The notes below the pieces were generated by a model. The model did no database searches, was not told the DNA's origin, and saw only the letters and a program-made list of their open reading frames with translations. Of a DNA stretch of 64,000 nt, positions 17,906 through 27,221 are shown in pieces (positions within the stretch are counted from its first letter, which is position 1; every line of letters begins with the position of its first letter). The translations under genes and the position numbers were made by a program. The stretch is taken from assembly GCA_023431405.1 (NCBI GenBank), contig JAEYVZ010000021.1, positions 1-64,000 on the forward strand, given 5' to 3'. This stretch comes from Actinomycetes bacterium. GTDB taxonomy: Bacteria > Actinomycetota > Actinomycetes > Actinomycetales > Microbacteriaceae.

Positions 17906-17950
17906 TTGACATTGCCGGTGAGGCAACAATACAGTGTTGAAATCGATTCC
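17906..17950 (+). promoter_or_regulatory. Divergent promoter region with LacI-type operator 2
   Basis: Plus-strand TTGACA (17906-17911), an 18-bp spacer and TACAGT (17930-17935) form a promoter for the GH172 gene. The operator GAAATCGATTCC (17939-17950) lies just downstream, over the expected start point. On the other strand the same operator would fall inside a weaker promoter (TTCTGG-N17-TATTGT) for lacI. Confidence 0.78.
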
Positions 17951-18024
17951 AGAAGATTGCGGTTCTCGCGATCGGAATGACGGACTCCTCACTGGTTACC
18001 GCGCGACAAGGATGTAGCACTGCC

Positions 18025-19161
<1,137 letters not shown>

Positions 19162-19185
19162 CCGCGCGAGCGATGATCGGCCGTC

Positions 19186-20364
19186 ATGAGCATGCGCCGC
19201 ACCGCCGTTGCCCTCGCCGTGACGGCGACCGCCGCCTTGGCAGGCTGCACGGCGGGTCCGTCGCCCGATTTCCCTGAGCCGCTCCCGGGTGCGGCGCTCC
19301 AGGCGCGCGTGGCAGACACCGCCACGACGATCGGCGTCTCCGACGGCGATCTCTGGCCGAGCTGCTGGTCGGACGATGACGCTCTCTACGCCGCGAACGG
19401 CGACGGCGCCGGATTCGGCGACACCTTCTTCGACATCGCCGTCAATCGCCTGACCGGCGCGCCCATCGAGGCAGACGGCATCGACGGCGAGTTCCTCGCG
19501 GGCGGCGACGAGGTCGGTCAGGTGTGGTCGGGGCCGGGATTCACCCGCAAACCGACGGGCATGCTCTGCGTCGGCGGCTCCCTCTATCTCGCCGTGCAGG
19601 ATCTCCGCGAAGACTTCAACGAGGCGCCCGCGGCGACCATCGCCCGCAGCGACGACCATGGACGCACGTGGCAGTGGGACACCTCGACCCCGATGTTCGA
19701 CGACCACGTGTTCACGACCATCTGGTTCGCGGACTACGGCCGTGACGCGGCTGGCGCTCCCGACGCGGACTACGCCTACGCATACGGCCTCGACGGCAAC
19801 TGGCGCGACTCCTTCGACGACTCCGTCGCAGACCCCACGGAGCTGTTCCTGGCGCGGGTCCCCGTGGCATCCGTGCAGGATGCCGACACGTGGCAGTTCT
19901 ACGCCGGCGACCCCGGTGACGCGAACGCGACGTGGACCGACGACATCTCCGGCAAGAAGCCCGTGCTCGTCGACGACCGGCTCCGGCATCGCGACCAGGC
20001 CACCGGCGAGACCGGCCAGACGGTCGGGGCGAGCAACCTCACCGTGATCTCGCAGGGCGGTGTGACGCACCTGCCCCGACTCGACCGCTACATCTACACG
20101 TCCTGGACCGAGCTGACGTTCGAGTTCTACGAAGCGCCGAAGCCGTGGGGTCCGTGGACCCTCTTCCTGAGCGAGGACTTCGGCCCGTACCCCTGGACGG
20201 ACGAACGCTACGGCGGATACGCCACCACGATCCCCTCCAAGTTCCTCTCCGACGACAACCGCAGCGCGTGGGTCCAGTCGAACATCTGCCCCTGTGCTCC
20301 GGCGGGGACCACGTCGTACTGGTTCGGGCTGCGCGAGCTGTCGCTGCACCCCACCGGGAACTGA
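19186..20364 (+). CDS. Lipoprotein, divergent DUF4185/GH183-like protein
   Basis: 392 residues. A lipoprotein signal ends LAGC (Cys21), so the protein is anchored on the outer face of the membrane. The mature part looks like a beta-propeller rich in Asp/Trp (DHGRTWQWDTST; APKPWGPWTLFLSEDFG). Two Asp residues, Asp55 (GDLWPSCW) and Asp73 (YAANGDG), are 18 residues apart, the same spacing as the paired Asp in the GH183 protein next door. It therefore looks like a distant member of the same fold; this is inference and activity is unproven. It starts 24 bp after the GH172 stop and is probably co-transcribed. Confidence 0.72.
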   Translation: MSMRRTAVALAVTATAALAGCTAGPSPDFPEPLPGAALQARVADTATTIGVSDGDLWPSCWSDDDALYAANGDGAGFGDTFFDIAVNRLTGAPIEADGIDGEFLAGGDEVGQVWSGPGFTRKPTGMLCVGGSLYLAVQDLREDFNEAPAATIARSDDHGRTWQWDTSTPMFDDHVFTTIWFADYGRDAAGAPDADYAYAYGLDGNWRDSFDDSVADPTELFLARVPVASVQDADTWQFYAGDPGDANATWTDDISGKKPVLVDDRLRHRDQATGETGQTVGASNLTVISQGGVTHLPRLDRYIYTSWTELTFEFYEAPKPWGPWTLFLSEDFGPYPWTDERYGGYATTIPSKFLSDDNRSAWVQSNICPCAPAGTTSYWFGLRELSLHPTGN

Positions 20365-20434
20365 GGCATCACGACCAGCACACCCGAGCACGGCACCCAT
20401 CACCCGGATGGGCCGACACCGGAAGGAGAGTGCG

Positions 20435-21967
20435 ATGAGGCACATCAGAAGATGGACAGGAGTGGCAGCGGTGGGAGGGATGATGCTCGCCGGCGCGCTC
20501 GCGACCGCAGCCGGCCCGGCGATGGCGACGGAGTCGCGCACACCCGTGACGATCGTCGAGAAGCTCACCGGCCCCGATGCGCCCAACAACACGTGGGGAC
20601 GTTGGGACATCAAGGGCACCGACCTCGGCATCATGTGGGACAACGGTCAGGGCTCCGTGCTCACGGCATTCGGCGACACGTTCGGGAACGCGTGGACGGG
20701 GCCCGGCGGCGGCGCACCGCCCAACGGCCACTGGCGCAGCAACGTGCTGCTGCGCTCCAGCGACCGCGAGCTGGGCGACGGCATGCTCTTCGACAGCGCG
20801 CCGCAGACACCGGCGGGTGCCGCGAAGGAGCTCATCCCGTCGAAGAAGATCAACGGCGACGAGATGACGACCATCCCGACGGCGGGGATCGCGATCGGGA
20901 CACGTCAGTACATGTCCTTCATGTCGGTGCGCCAGTGGGGTGAGCCCGGATTCTGGGACACCAATCATGCGGGCATCGCCTACTCCGACGACAACGGCGA
21001 GAACTGGACCGTCTCCGACACCCGCTGGCAGAACACCGCCGCCGGCGACGACCCGTTCCAGATGCAGGCATACGTGCGCGACGGCGGGTTCGTCTACGTC
21101 TTCGGCACGCAGAACGGAAGGAACGGCCCGGCATCCCTGGCGCGCGTGCCCGAGCGCAAGCTTCTCGACAAGGCGGCCTATCGATACTGGGACGGCCGCT
21201 CGTGGAGCAAGCGCGAAGCAGACGCGACACCGGTCGTGGACGCGCCTGTGAGCGAGCTCTCGGTGCACTACGACGCATTCAGCAAGCGCTTCCTCCTGAT
21301 GACGCTGTCCGGCGAGGACATCGTCATGCGCACCGCCAAGAAGCCGCAGGGGCCGTGGTCGGCGCCGCAGACGGTCGCCAGCTCCGCGGACTACCCGGGG
21401 CTGTACGGCGGCTACGTCCACCCGTGGAGCCGGGATGGCGTCATCTACTTCGCGATGTCGCAGTGGAGCCCGTACAACGTCTACCTGATGCGCATGCAGA
21501 TCGATCGCGATGGTCGCATCGTCAATCCGAACCTCGTGAGCAATCCGAGCTTCGAGCGCGGTGACGCGATCGGCGACGGCACGGGCGGAACGTGGGCGTG
21601 CAGCCCGAACTGCGGCATCGACACCGCCCCGGCGAGCGCCTTCTCGGGCGACCACAACGCGTTCGTTCGCTTCAACCAGGGGTGGCGGAACATCTGGCAG
21701 GACGTCGAGGTGCAGCAGCATACGAAGTACCGTCTGACCGGCTGGGTACGGACGTCCGTCAACAGTGACGCCGGCTTCTTCGGGGCGCGCACGACCTCGG
21801 GCGATGTGATCGCCGAAGCCCACTTCGTCTCCGTGGGGCCGTGGACCAAGCTCACTGTCGACTTCGACAGCGGGTCTCGCGACGCCGTGCAGGTCTTCGC
21901 CGGAGTCTGGACCAACAGCGGCGACATCTGGGTGCAGCTCGATGACGTGGCGCTGATCCGCCGCTGA
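20435..21967 (+). CDS. Secreted GH183 (DUF4185) endo-D-arabinanase with C-terminal carbohydrate-binding domain
   Basis: 510 residues with an SD at 20421-20430. A Sec signal peptide ends near AGPAMA (about 31). The DUF4185 propeller (about 35-370) has the family segments GTDLGIMWDNG, LTAFGDTFGNAW, FMSVRQWGEPGFW and PYNVYLMRMQ. Asp63 and Asp81 are the paired acidic residues likely to be catalytic. Residues about 375-510 form a CBM4/9/22-like beta-sandwich (LVSNPSFERGDAIGDG ... WVQLDDVALIRR). GH183 enzymes cut alpha-D-arabinan inside the chain, and the substrate in nature is mycobacterial arabinogalactan or lipoarabinomannan. It is the extracellular first step of the locus and the last gene of the operon, followed by a hairpin. 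Confidence 0.88.
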   Translation: MRHIRRWTGVAAVGGMMLAGALATAAGPAMATESRTPVTIVEKLTGPDAPNNTWGRWDIKGTDLGIMWDNGQGSVLTAFGDTFGNAWTGPGGGAPPNGHWRSNVLLRSSDRELGDGMLFDSAPQTPAGAAKELIPSKKINGDEMTTIPTAGIAIGTRQYMSFMSVRQWGEPGFWDTNHAGIAYSDDNGENWTVSDTRWQNTAAGDDPFQMQAYVRDGGFVYVFGTQNGRNGPASLARVPERKLLDKAAYRYWDGRSWSKREADATPVVDAPVSELSVHYDAFSKRFLLMTLSGEDIVMRTAKKPQGPWSAPQTVASSADYPGLYGGYVHPWSRDGVIYFAMSQWSPYNVYLMRMQIDRDGRIVNPNLVSNPSFERGDAIGDGTGGTWACSPNCGIDTAPASAFSGDHNAFVRFNQGWRNIWQDVEVQQHTKYRLTGWVRTSVNSDAGFFGARTTSGDVIAEAHFVSVGPWTKLTVDFDSGSRDAVQVFAGVWTNSGDIWVQLDDVALIRR

Positions 21968-21988
21968 GGTCCCCACGGGGGCCGATTC

Positions 21989-22041
21989 GACACGGCATCC
22001 GCCGCCCGCTCCACCTGGGGGACGGGCGGCGGACCTGTGTC
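21989..22041 (+). terminator. Strong hairpin after the GH172-GH183 operon
   Basis: TCCGCCGCCCG (21998-22008) pairs perfectly with CGGGCGGCGGA (22023-22033), and outer GACAC/GTGTC segments extend the stem. It starts 22 bp after the GH183 stop. There is no T-run, as is common for actinobacterial terminators. Confidence 0.65.
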
Positions 22042-22167
22042 GGCACCCTGCGCGCGTTCCCTCAGGTGGGCTCAGTGGACGGGTTAGGATGCTTTCACGC
22101 CTGCTCTTGTATGCGCAGTCGTTCAGACCTACGACGCATACGGGACGCATCGGCAGAGAGGATCCTC

Positions 22168-22392
22168 ATGAACCCCACACCCCTCACGTTCCTCGTGTTC
22201 GCGCTCCTGCTCGTGCCCATCGCGCTCGCGCTGACGGCTCTCGTGTCGCTCCTCCGGCACCGAACGATGCTGTCGTCGACAGCCGTCGCGGTGTGGGCAC
22301 TCACGGTCCTGCTCTTCCCGGTGCTGGGAGCGATCGTCTGGTTCGCTCTGGGAAGGCCCCGTGGCGCCGGGAGCCCGCTCCGAGAGGACTGA
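22168..22392 (+). CDS. Small membrane protein with PLD-nuclease N-terminal (PLDc_N) motif
   Basis: 74 residues from the ATG at 22168, preceded by AGAGAGGA. It has two hydrophobic helices (LTFLVFALLLVPIALALTAL; AVWALTVLLFPVLGAIVWFA) and the terminal LGRPRG, the pattern of the PLDc_N family of short integral membrane proteins. Its role is unknown. It sits between two parts of the arabinan locus without an obvious link to them and converges on the permease gene. Confidence 0.72.
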   Translation: MNPTPLTFLVFALLLVPIALALTALVSLLRHRTMLSSTAVAVWALTVLLFPVLGAIVWFALGRPRGAGSPLRED

Positions 22393-22433
22393 CGCGCGAC
22401 CGCCACGACGGAACGGAGGGTGCGGTGGCGCGA

Positions 22434-23255
22434 CTACTTCATGCCGGCGATGCGCACCCCGTTGACGATGTAGCGCTGGAAGATCAGCACCAGCAGGATC
22501 GTCGGGAGCGCGGCCAGAGCCGAACCGGCCATGAGCAGTCCCCACTCGTTGCCGCGATCGGAGCGGAAATTCGCGAGGTACTGCATGATCTGCTGCAGGC
22601 CCGGGTCCTGGATAGTCAGGATCGGCCAGACGTACGCGTTCCAGTACGCGAGAAACGACCCGACTCCGACGACGACGAAGGGCCCTTGCGACTGCGGCAG
22701 GAAGATCGTCCAGAAGATCTTCCAACGGCTCGCACCGTCGATGAGCGCCGCCTCCTCCATCGCTACCGGGGTGTTCAGGTAGAACTGCCGGATGAAGAAC
22801 ATCTGAGCCGCCGAGGCCGCGCCCGGGATGATGAGCACCGCCAGGGTGTTGAGCATCTGCAGGTTCGAGACGACCACGAAAGAGGTGAGGAGGATCGCCA
22901 TCCCCGGAACGAACATAGGCGTGATGCAGTACGCCCACCACAGCCGCTTGCCACGGAAGTCGAGGCGAGCGAATGCGTAGGCGGCGAACGAGTTGATCGT
23001 GAGGCTCAGCACCGTGAAGATCACGGCGCCGATGAAGGTGATGGCCATCGCCTGCATGAAGGCGGGATCCTGAAGGATCTGAAGGTAGTTCTCCCAGATC
23101 CAGACGTCGGGGAAGAACTGGAACGGCGTGCGCAGCACCTCGCTCTTGCCCTTGAAGCCGGCGATGAGCATCCAGGCGAGCGGAAGCATGGTGCTGACCA
23201 CGATGAGGGCGGCGAGCACCCACTTGGCGATGCGGCGGCCGAGCGGCTCTCTCAT
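22434..23255 (-). CDS. Sugar ABC transporter permease (MalG-type)
   Basis: 273 residues, six predicted membrane helices, with the cytoplasmic EAA loop EEAALIDGASRWKIFWTIFLP that docks the ATPase. It ends RYIVNGVRIAGMK, typical for MalG-like carbohydrate permeases. It is the third gene of the binding-protein/permease/permease operon, 18 bp after the preceding permease. It would import arabino-oligosaccharides or D-arabinose together with the solute-binding lipoprotein at 24351. No ATPase is encoded nearby, so a shared MsiK-type ATPase elsewhere in the genome is expected. Confidence 0.93.
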   Translation of the reverse strand: MREPLGRRIAKWVLAALIVVSTMLPLAWMLIAGFKGKSEVLRTPFQFFPDVWIWENYLQILQDPAFMQAMAITFIGAVIFTVLSLTINSFAAYAFARLDFRGKRLWWAYCITPMFVPGMAILLTSFVVVSNLQMLNTLAVLIIPGAASAAQMFFIRQFYLNTPVAMEEAALIDGASRWKIFWTIFLPQSQGPFVVVGVGSFLAYWNAYVWPILTIQDPGLQQIMQYLANFRSDRGNEWGLLMAGSALAALPTILLVLIFQRYIVNGVRIAGMK

Positions 23256-23273
23256 GTCGGTATGTCCTGATTC

Positions 23274-24269
23274 TCAGCCGTCGATGGCTTTGTCGGAGTT
23301 GATGAGCTTGAAGATGAGCACGCTCACGGTGCCCAAGACGAAGAAGAGGATGAGCGCCGCGGTGAGCGAGAAGCTTGTCGCGTACGGGGTCGGGTCCTTG
23401 AACGTGTTGAAGATGAACAGGTTCGGGGTCATCGTCGCGTTGGTCGGCCCACCGCCGGTCATGATGAGCGGAAGCTCGAACTGCTGCAGCGCGCCGATGG
23501 TGGCCGTGACCAAGAGGTAGAGCAGCACGTTCTTCATCAGCGGGATCGTGATGAAGAACGTGCGCTGGAAGTAGTTGGCCCCTTCGAGCTGGGCTGCTTC
23601 GTAGTAGCTCTCCGGGATGTCGTACATCCCCGCGAGCATGATGAGGGTCGTGATGCCGAAGGCGAGCCAGATCCCCGGCACCGAGATGGCGGGAAGGGCA
23701 AGGTCGGGGTTCGAGAGGAACGCGTAGGGACCGAGGCCGACGAAGCTGAGCAGCCAGTTCACGATTCCGCCGTCGGAGCGGTACATGAACACGAAGATGA
23801 TCGACGCGACGACTGCGGAGACCACCGTCGGGATGTAGACGGTCGTCTTGAGCAGGCCAGCCAGTCTGACCCCGACGGTGCGGATGAAGCTCGCGATGAG
23901 GAACGCGATGACGAGCATGATCGGCACGACATAGATGGCGTACTGCGCGCCGATCCACAGGGCGTGCCAGAACTTCGGGTCCTCGAGCACGTACCGGTAG
24001 AACTGCAGCCCGACGAACTCGGGGTCGGTGTAGAAGCTGATCTCGAAGGTCGACAGGTAGAACGAGTACACCAGCGGCCAGAAGACGAAGATCCCGAGGA
24101 GGATGACCATCGGGGCGATCATCAGGTACGCCGTGCGGTTGTCCATGAGGTGCTTGGCGACTCGCACCTGCTCGCGGCGGCGCCGTCGACGCGATCGCTC
24201 GGGTGCGACGGGCTCGAGGACGATCGCCTCGGTCGCACCGTGGGTCGTCCTCTGCGGCGACATGGTCAT
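23274..24269 (-). CDS. Sugar ABC transporter permease (MalF-type)
   Basis: 331 residues with a basic cytoplasmic N-terminus (RSRRRRRREQVRVAKHLMD), six membrane helices and the EAA motif YEAAQLEGANYFQRTFFITIP. It forms the heterodimeric channel with the MalG-type partner downstream. The gene follows the binding-protein gene after 81 bp that contain a perfect 14-bp hairpin, which probably lowers its transcript level relative to the binding protein. Confidence 0.93.
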   Translation of the reverse strand: MTMSPQRTTHGATEAIVLEPVAPERSRRRRRREQVRVAKHLMDNRTAYLMIAPMVILLGIFVFWPLVYSFYLSTFEISFYTDPEFVGLQFYRYVLEDPKFWHALWIGAQYAIYVVPIMLVIAFLIASFIRTVGVRLAGLLKTTVYIPTVVSAVVASIIFVFMYRSDGGIVNWLLSFVGLGPYAFLSNPDLALPAISVPGIWLAFGITTLIMLAGMYDIPESYYEAAQLEGANYFQRTFFITIPLMKNVLLYLLVTATIGALQQFELPLIMTGGGPTNATMTPNLFIFNTFKDPTPYATSFSLTAALILFFVLGTVSVLIFKLINSDKAIDG

Positions 24270-24312
24270 GTCAGCTCCTTCATCTTCCGGCGACGATGCC
24301 GGGCGCGTGGCG

Positions 24313-24346
24313 ACGGCGCCCGGGTCGATGAGGACCCGGGCGCCGT
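24313..24346 (-). terminator. Intercistronic hairpin between binding-protein and permease genes
   Basis: ACGGCGCCCGGGTC (24313-24326) and its exact complement (24333-24346) flank a 6-nt loop. It begins 4 bp after the SBP stop on the minus strand. There is no T-run, so it is more likely an mRNA-stabilising or partial-termination element. Confidence 0.7.
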
Positions 24347-24350
24347 CCGT

Positions 24351-25685
24351 TCAGTTGCCGGGGGCCGTGCCGGCCAGCTTCTGCTTCTCGATGATGCCCT
24401 GGATCGCGGCCTGTGCTTCGTTGAGCGACGCGTCGATGTCGCCTCCGCGCATGGCCTTCTCGATCGCCGTGGCGAAAGCGAGGCTGACGTCCCAGGGGTA
24501 GGCGGGCTCGCCCTTGGCGTGGGCGACGATCTCCTCCGAGATGATCTTCATGTACGGGTTGGAGGACGCTTCTTCGTCGGCGGCGAGAGCCTCGTCGACG
24601 CTGGTGCGCGCGGCGTACTTGGAGAATCCGCTGGCGGCGAAGAAGTCGACCATGCGCTGCGGGTCGTCGGCGATCAGGTAGTCCACGAACTCCGCAGCTG
24701 CCTCGCCCACCTTCGTCTTCGAGTCGATCGTGAGCGTCCATCCGCCGAGCGTCGCCGTCGGGCGAGTGGCGTCGCCGTCGAATGACGGGAAGGGCGCCAC
24801 CGCGAAGTTCTCGTTGACGTTCTTCCAGTCGGGGTTGCCGGCGAGCTGACCGAGCGCCCACGACCCGCACGCGCTCATGGCGACGGTCCCCTCACCGAAG
24901 AAGGAGCAGTCCGCGTAGCCGTAGGTCGCCTCCTGCGGCATGAGCTTCTCGGTGTAGAGCGTCTGGTAGAACTCGGCCAGGGTCTTGTATGCGGGGTCGG
25001 TCGCGTCGGGTGTCGACCAGTCGCCGCGCAACGGGAGGTCTCCTGCGGTGTTGTACTGCAGGCCCCATGACGACCAGCCCAGGTCCGGGGCCGTCTGAGC
25101 GATGTTCATGCCCTTGACCTTGCCGCTGGTGAGCGTGCGGGCGTCTTCGATCAGTTCGTCCCAGGTGGTGGGGGGCGCATCGATGCCGGCCTTCTCGAAC
25201 AGGTCGGTGCGGTAGAACAGCACCGTCGAGGGCTCGACCAGAAGCGGATAGCCGTAGACGCCGCCATCGACCGTCACGAACTCCTTGACATTGGCTTTGA
25301 TGTCATCGAAGTCCTCGGCATCCATGAGCTGGGTCAGGTCGGCGAGCTGGCCGTTCGCCTGCATCGGCTTCACATTGCCGTAGTTGGTGGTCTTGACGTC
25401 CGGAGCCTTGCCGGCAGCCTGCGCGGCCTTGAGCTTCTGGTCCCAGGTATCGGCGGGAACGACGACGTATTCGACCTGCACCTTGTCCTGCGACTTGTTG
25501 AACGCCTCGATGTTCTTCTTGAACCAGGCCTGCTGGTAGTCCTCGAACTTCTGCTGCCAGAAGATGACCTTGGTCTTGCCTTCGGGTGTGGTCGGCGCCG
25601 CGCCGCCGGAGCAGCCTGCCAGCAGCGCGCCCGCTGCTGCCACGGCGACCACGGTGAGCGCCAGCCTGCGGTTTGTCTTGTGCAT
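24351..25685 (-). CDS. Sugar ABC transporter solute-binding lipoprotein
   Basis: 444 residues. The lipoprotein signal ends LLAGC (Cys25). The mature part is a family-1 extracellular solute-binding protein (VIFWQQKFEDYQQAWFKKNI; PLLVEPSTVLFYRTDLFEKA; MPQEATYGYADCSFFGEGTV). AGGAGG lies 6 bases before the ATG. The promoter at 25811-25839 carries the third LacI-type operator. It captures the sugar for the two permeases that follow. Within this locus the ligand is probably an arabinan oligosaccharide. Confidence 0.93.
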   Translation of the reverse strand: MHKTNRRLALTVVAVAAAGALLAGCSGGAAPTTPEGKTKVIFWQQKFEDYQQAWFKKNIEAFNKSQDKVQVEYVVVPADTWDQKLKAAQAAGKAPDVKTTNYGNVKPMQANGQLADLTQLMDAEDFDDIKANVKEFVTVDGGVYGYPLLVEPSTVLFYRTDLFEKAGIDAPPTTWDELIEDARTLTSGKVKGMNIAQTAPDLGWSSWGLQYNTAGDLPLRGDWSTPDATDPAYKTLAEFYQTLYTEKLMPQEATYGYADCSFFGEGTVAMSACGSWALGQLAGNPDWKNVNENFAVAPFPSFDGDATRPTATLGGWTLTIDSKTKVGEAAAEFVDYLIADDPQRMVDFFAASGFSKYAARTSVDEALAADEEASSNPYMKIISEEIVAHAKGEPAYPWDVSLAFATAIEKAMRGGDIDASLNEAQAAIQGIIEKQKLAGTAPGN

Positions 25686-25810
25686 TCGTCCCTCCTCAGG
25701 AACCTCGACTCATCAGTGAGCCGGTGCTATGGGCGGCTGGGTGCCGCGGGTGCCTCGGGACCGCGATGCTCGGGCCGCTCCCGAATCGCCGTTGATCCCC
25801 ACACTTGGGG

Positions 25811-25839
25811 AGGTTACGCGAAATCGATTTCAGATGCAA
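25811..25839 (-). promoter_or_regulatory. Promoter with LacI-type operator 3 (ABC importer)
   Basis: Minus-strand TTGCAT (25834-25839) and TAACCT (25811-25816) are 17 bp apart. The perfect palindrome GAAATCGATTTC (25820-25831) fills the spacer, the same arrangement as in front of the kinase operon. The remainder of the 195-bp gap between the SBP start and the next gene shows nothing else. Confidence 0.8.
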
Positions 25840-25880
25840 CGGCCGGCGGCGCTCGAAAGTATCGGTTCGGCAACGCACGG

Positions 25881-27056
25881 TCACGAGACACGCTCCAGGT
25901 CGATCGAGAACCAGAACACGTTGTAGGGCCCCCACAGCGAAAGCGTGAAGTACAGCGTTCGCCCATCGTCGGAGGTGTAGCGCGCATCGAGGTACGGCGA
26001 ATACAGGCCGGCGTAGTCCGATGACGACACCATCTCGATCTGATCACCCCACGGGCCCCACGGGGTGAGCCCTTCGCGGATGTAGGCGTTGCCGGCATCC
26101 GAGTACGTCATCACCCACCGCTCCAGGTAGGTCGACCACATCACCGAGAGCTCGCCCACCGTGGGTCCGAGGATGAGCTCAGCGGCTTCAGGGCCGTCAC
26201 CCCACTGCGGGCCGCCGTCGGCATCCACGCCCGTGAAGTACTCGTAGGCGTCCGCGCTCTCGACGGCCTCCTCTGTCGCCTTCACGCGCATGAGCGCGAC
26301 TCCACCCAGGCGGCCGGCCGGAATGCCCCAGAGGTACACGTACTCGTCGCCGCCATCGACCGCTTTCGCTGTCGCGACCTGGATGAAGTTGGAGTCACCG
26401 TCCCACCGAGGCCCTTCGACGCTCTCCCACGTCTCCCCGCCGTCTTCCGACCGCACGAGGGCGGCGAAGTTGGCATCCCAGACACCCGGCTCGCCCCAGT
26501 GTCGCACCGACATGTAGTGAACGTAGAGCGTGTCCCCGATGGCGAAGCCGTTGGTCGGGATCTTGGTGACTTCCCCGTTCCCGTCGTTCGGCGCATGATC
26601 TCCCTCGATCAGGGCCTGCGCCCAGCCGACGTCGTCGAGCGGCGCCCAGCCATCGAACGTGATCCCGTCGGAAGGCTCGTCGTCGGTCGTGTAGGCGGCG
26701 ACGTTCGACCGCCAGATGCCGCCTTGCCCGCCGATGGAGTCGGGGTCTCGCTCGCCGAAGGTGTCGCCGAAGAGGAAGTATGTGCGGTCGTCGACGGTGA
26801 CCATCGACCCGAGGTCGGTGCCGGCTACGGCGACGCCCTCGGTGTCATTGATCGCTCCGGGACCGGTGAGCTGCGCGATCTCCGTCAGCCCGCTCACGCC
26901 GCCGAGGATGAACGGCTCCCCTGCTGCGGCATCCGCGGCGGGAGCGCCGCTGCTCGAGCACCCGCCGATGGCCGCGATCATTGCGATCACCCCCAGCGCG
27001 ACGGTCGCGCGAGCACCGCGCGCTCCTCTCCTGGCAGCCGAGTCGGCACGTCTCAT
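25881..27056 (-). CDS. Lipoprotein with DUF4185 (GH183) domain, probable endo-D-arabinanase
   Basis: 391 residues. The signal region ends IGGC (Cys33), giving a membrane-anchored surface enzyme. The DUF4185 features match the secreted paralogue: GTDLGSMVTVDD, YFLFGDTFGERD, YMSVRHWGEPGVWDANF and WGPYNVFWFSIDL at the C-terminus. The likely catalytic Asp pair is Asp81 and Asp98. It lacks the carbohydrate-binding domain of the 20435-21967 protein. It is upstream of and collinear with the importer operon, and an operator 4 copy lies 36 bp before its start. It probably cuts arabinan fragments at the cell surface next to the importer. Confidence 0.87.
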   Translation of the reverse strand: MRRADSAARRGARGARATVALGVIAMIAAIGGCSSSGAPAADAAAGEPFILGGVSGLTEIAQLTGPGAINDTEGVAVAGTDLGSMVTVDDRTYFLFGDTFGERDPDSIGGQGGIWRSNVAAYTTDDEPSDGITFDGWAPLDDVGWAQALIEGDHAPNDGNGEVTKIPTNGFAIGDTLYVHYMSVRHWGEPGVWDANFAALVRSEDGGETWESVEGPRWDGDSNFIQVATAKAVDGGDEYVYLWGIPAGRLGGVALMRVKATEEAVESADAYEYFTGVDADGGPQWGDGPEAAELILGPTVGELSVMWSTYLERWVMTYSDAGNAYIREGLTPWGPWGDQIEMVSSSDYAGLYSPYLDARYTSDDGRTLYFTLSLWGPYNVFWFSIDLERVS

Positions 27057-27092
27057 TTCCGCTTCCCATCGTCGCGTGAGCCTGGCATATTT

Positions 27093-27104
27093 GAAATCGA
27101 TTCC
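27093..27104. promoter_or_regulatory. LacI-type operator 4 (between the GH183 lipoprotein and 27222 genes)
   Basis: GAAATCGATTCC is identical to operator 2. It lies between two divergent genes and could control both. No strong -35/-10 pair is obvious on either strand; a weak CTTTGC-N16-TATGCC is possible on the minus strand. Confidence 0.75.
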
Positions 27105-27221
27105 AGCAAAGAAGCGCGGCAGGCACAAGCCTCGATGACGTAGTCGTCGCGCCAGAACGACGCGCAGTCCGACGCGCGCGCAGCCTCCGCCACAGACCCG
27201 CTCGACGAAGAGGAGACGACG

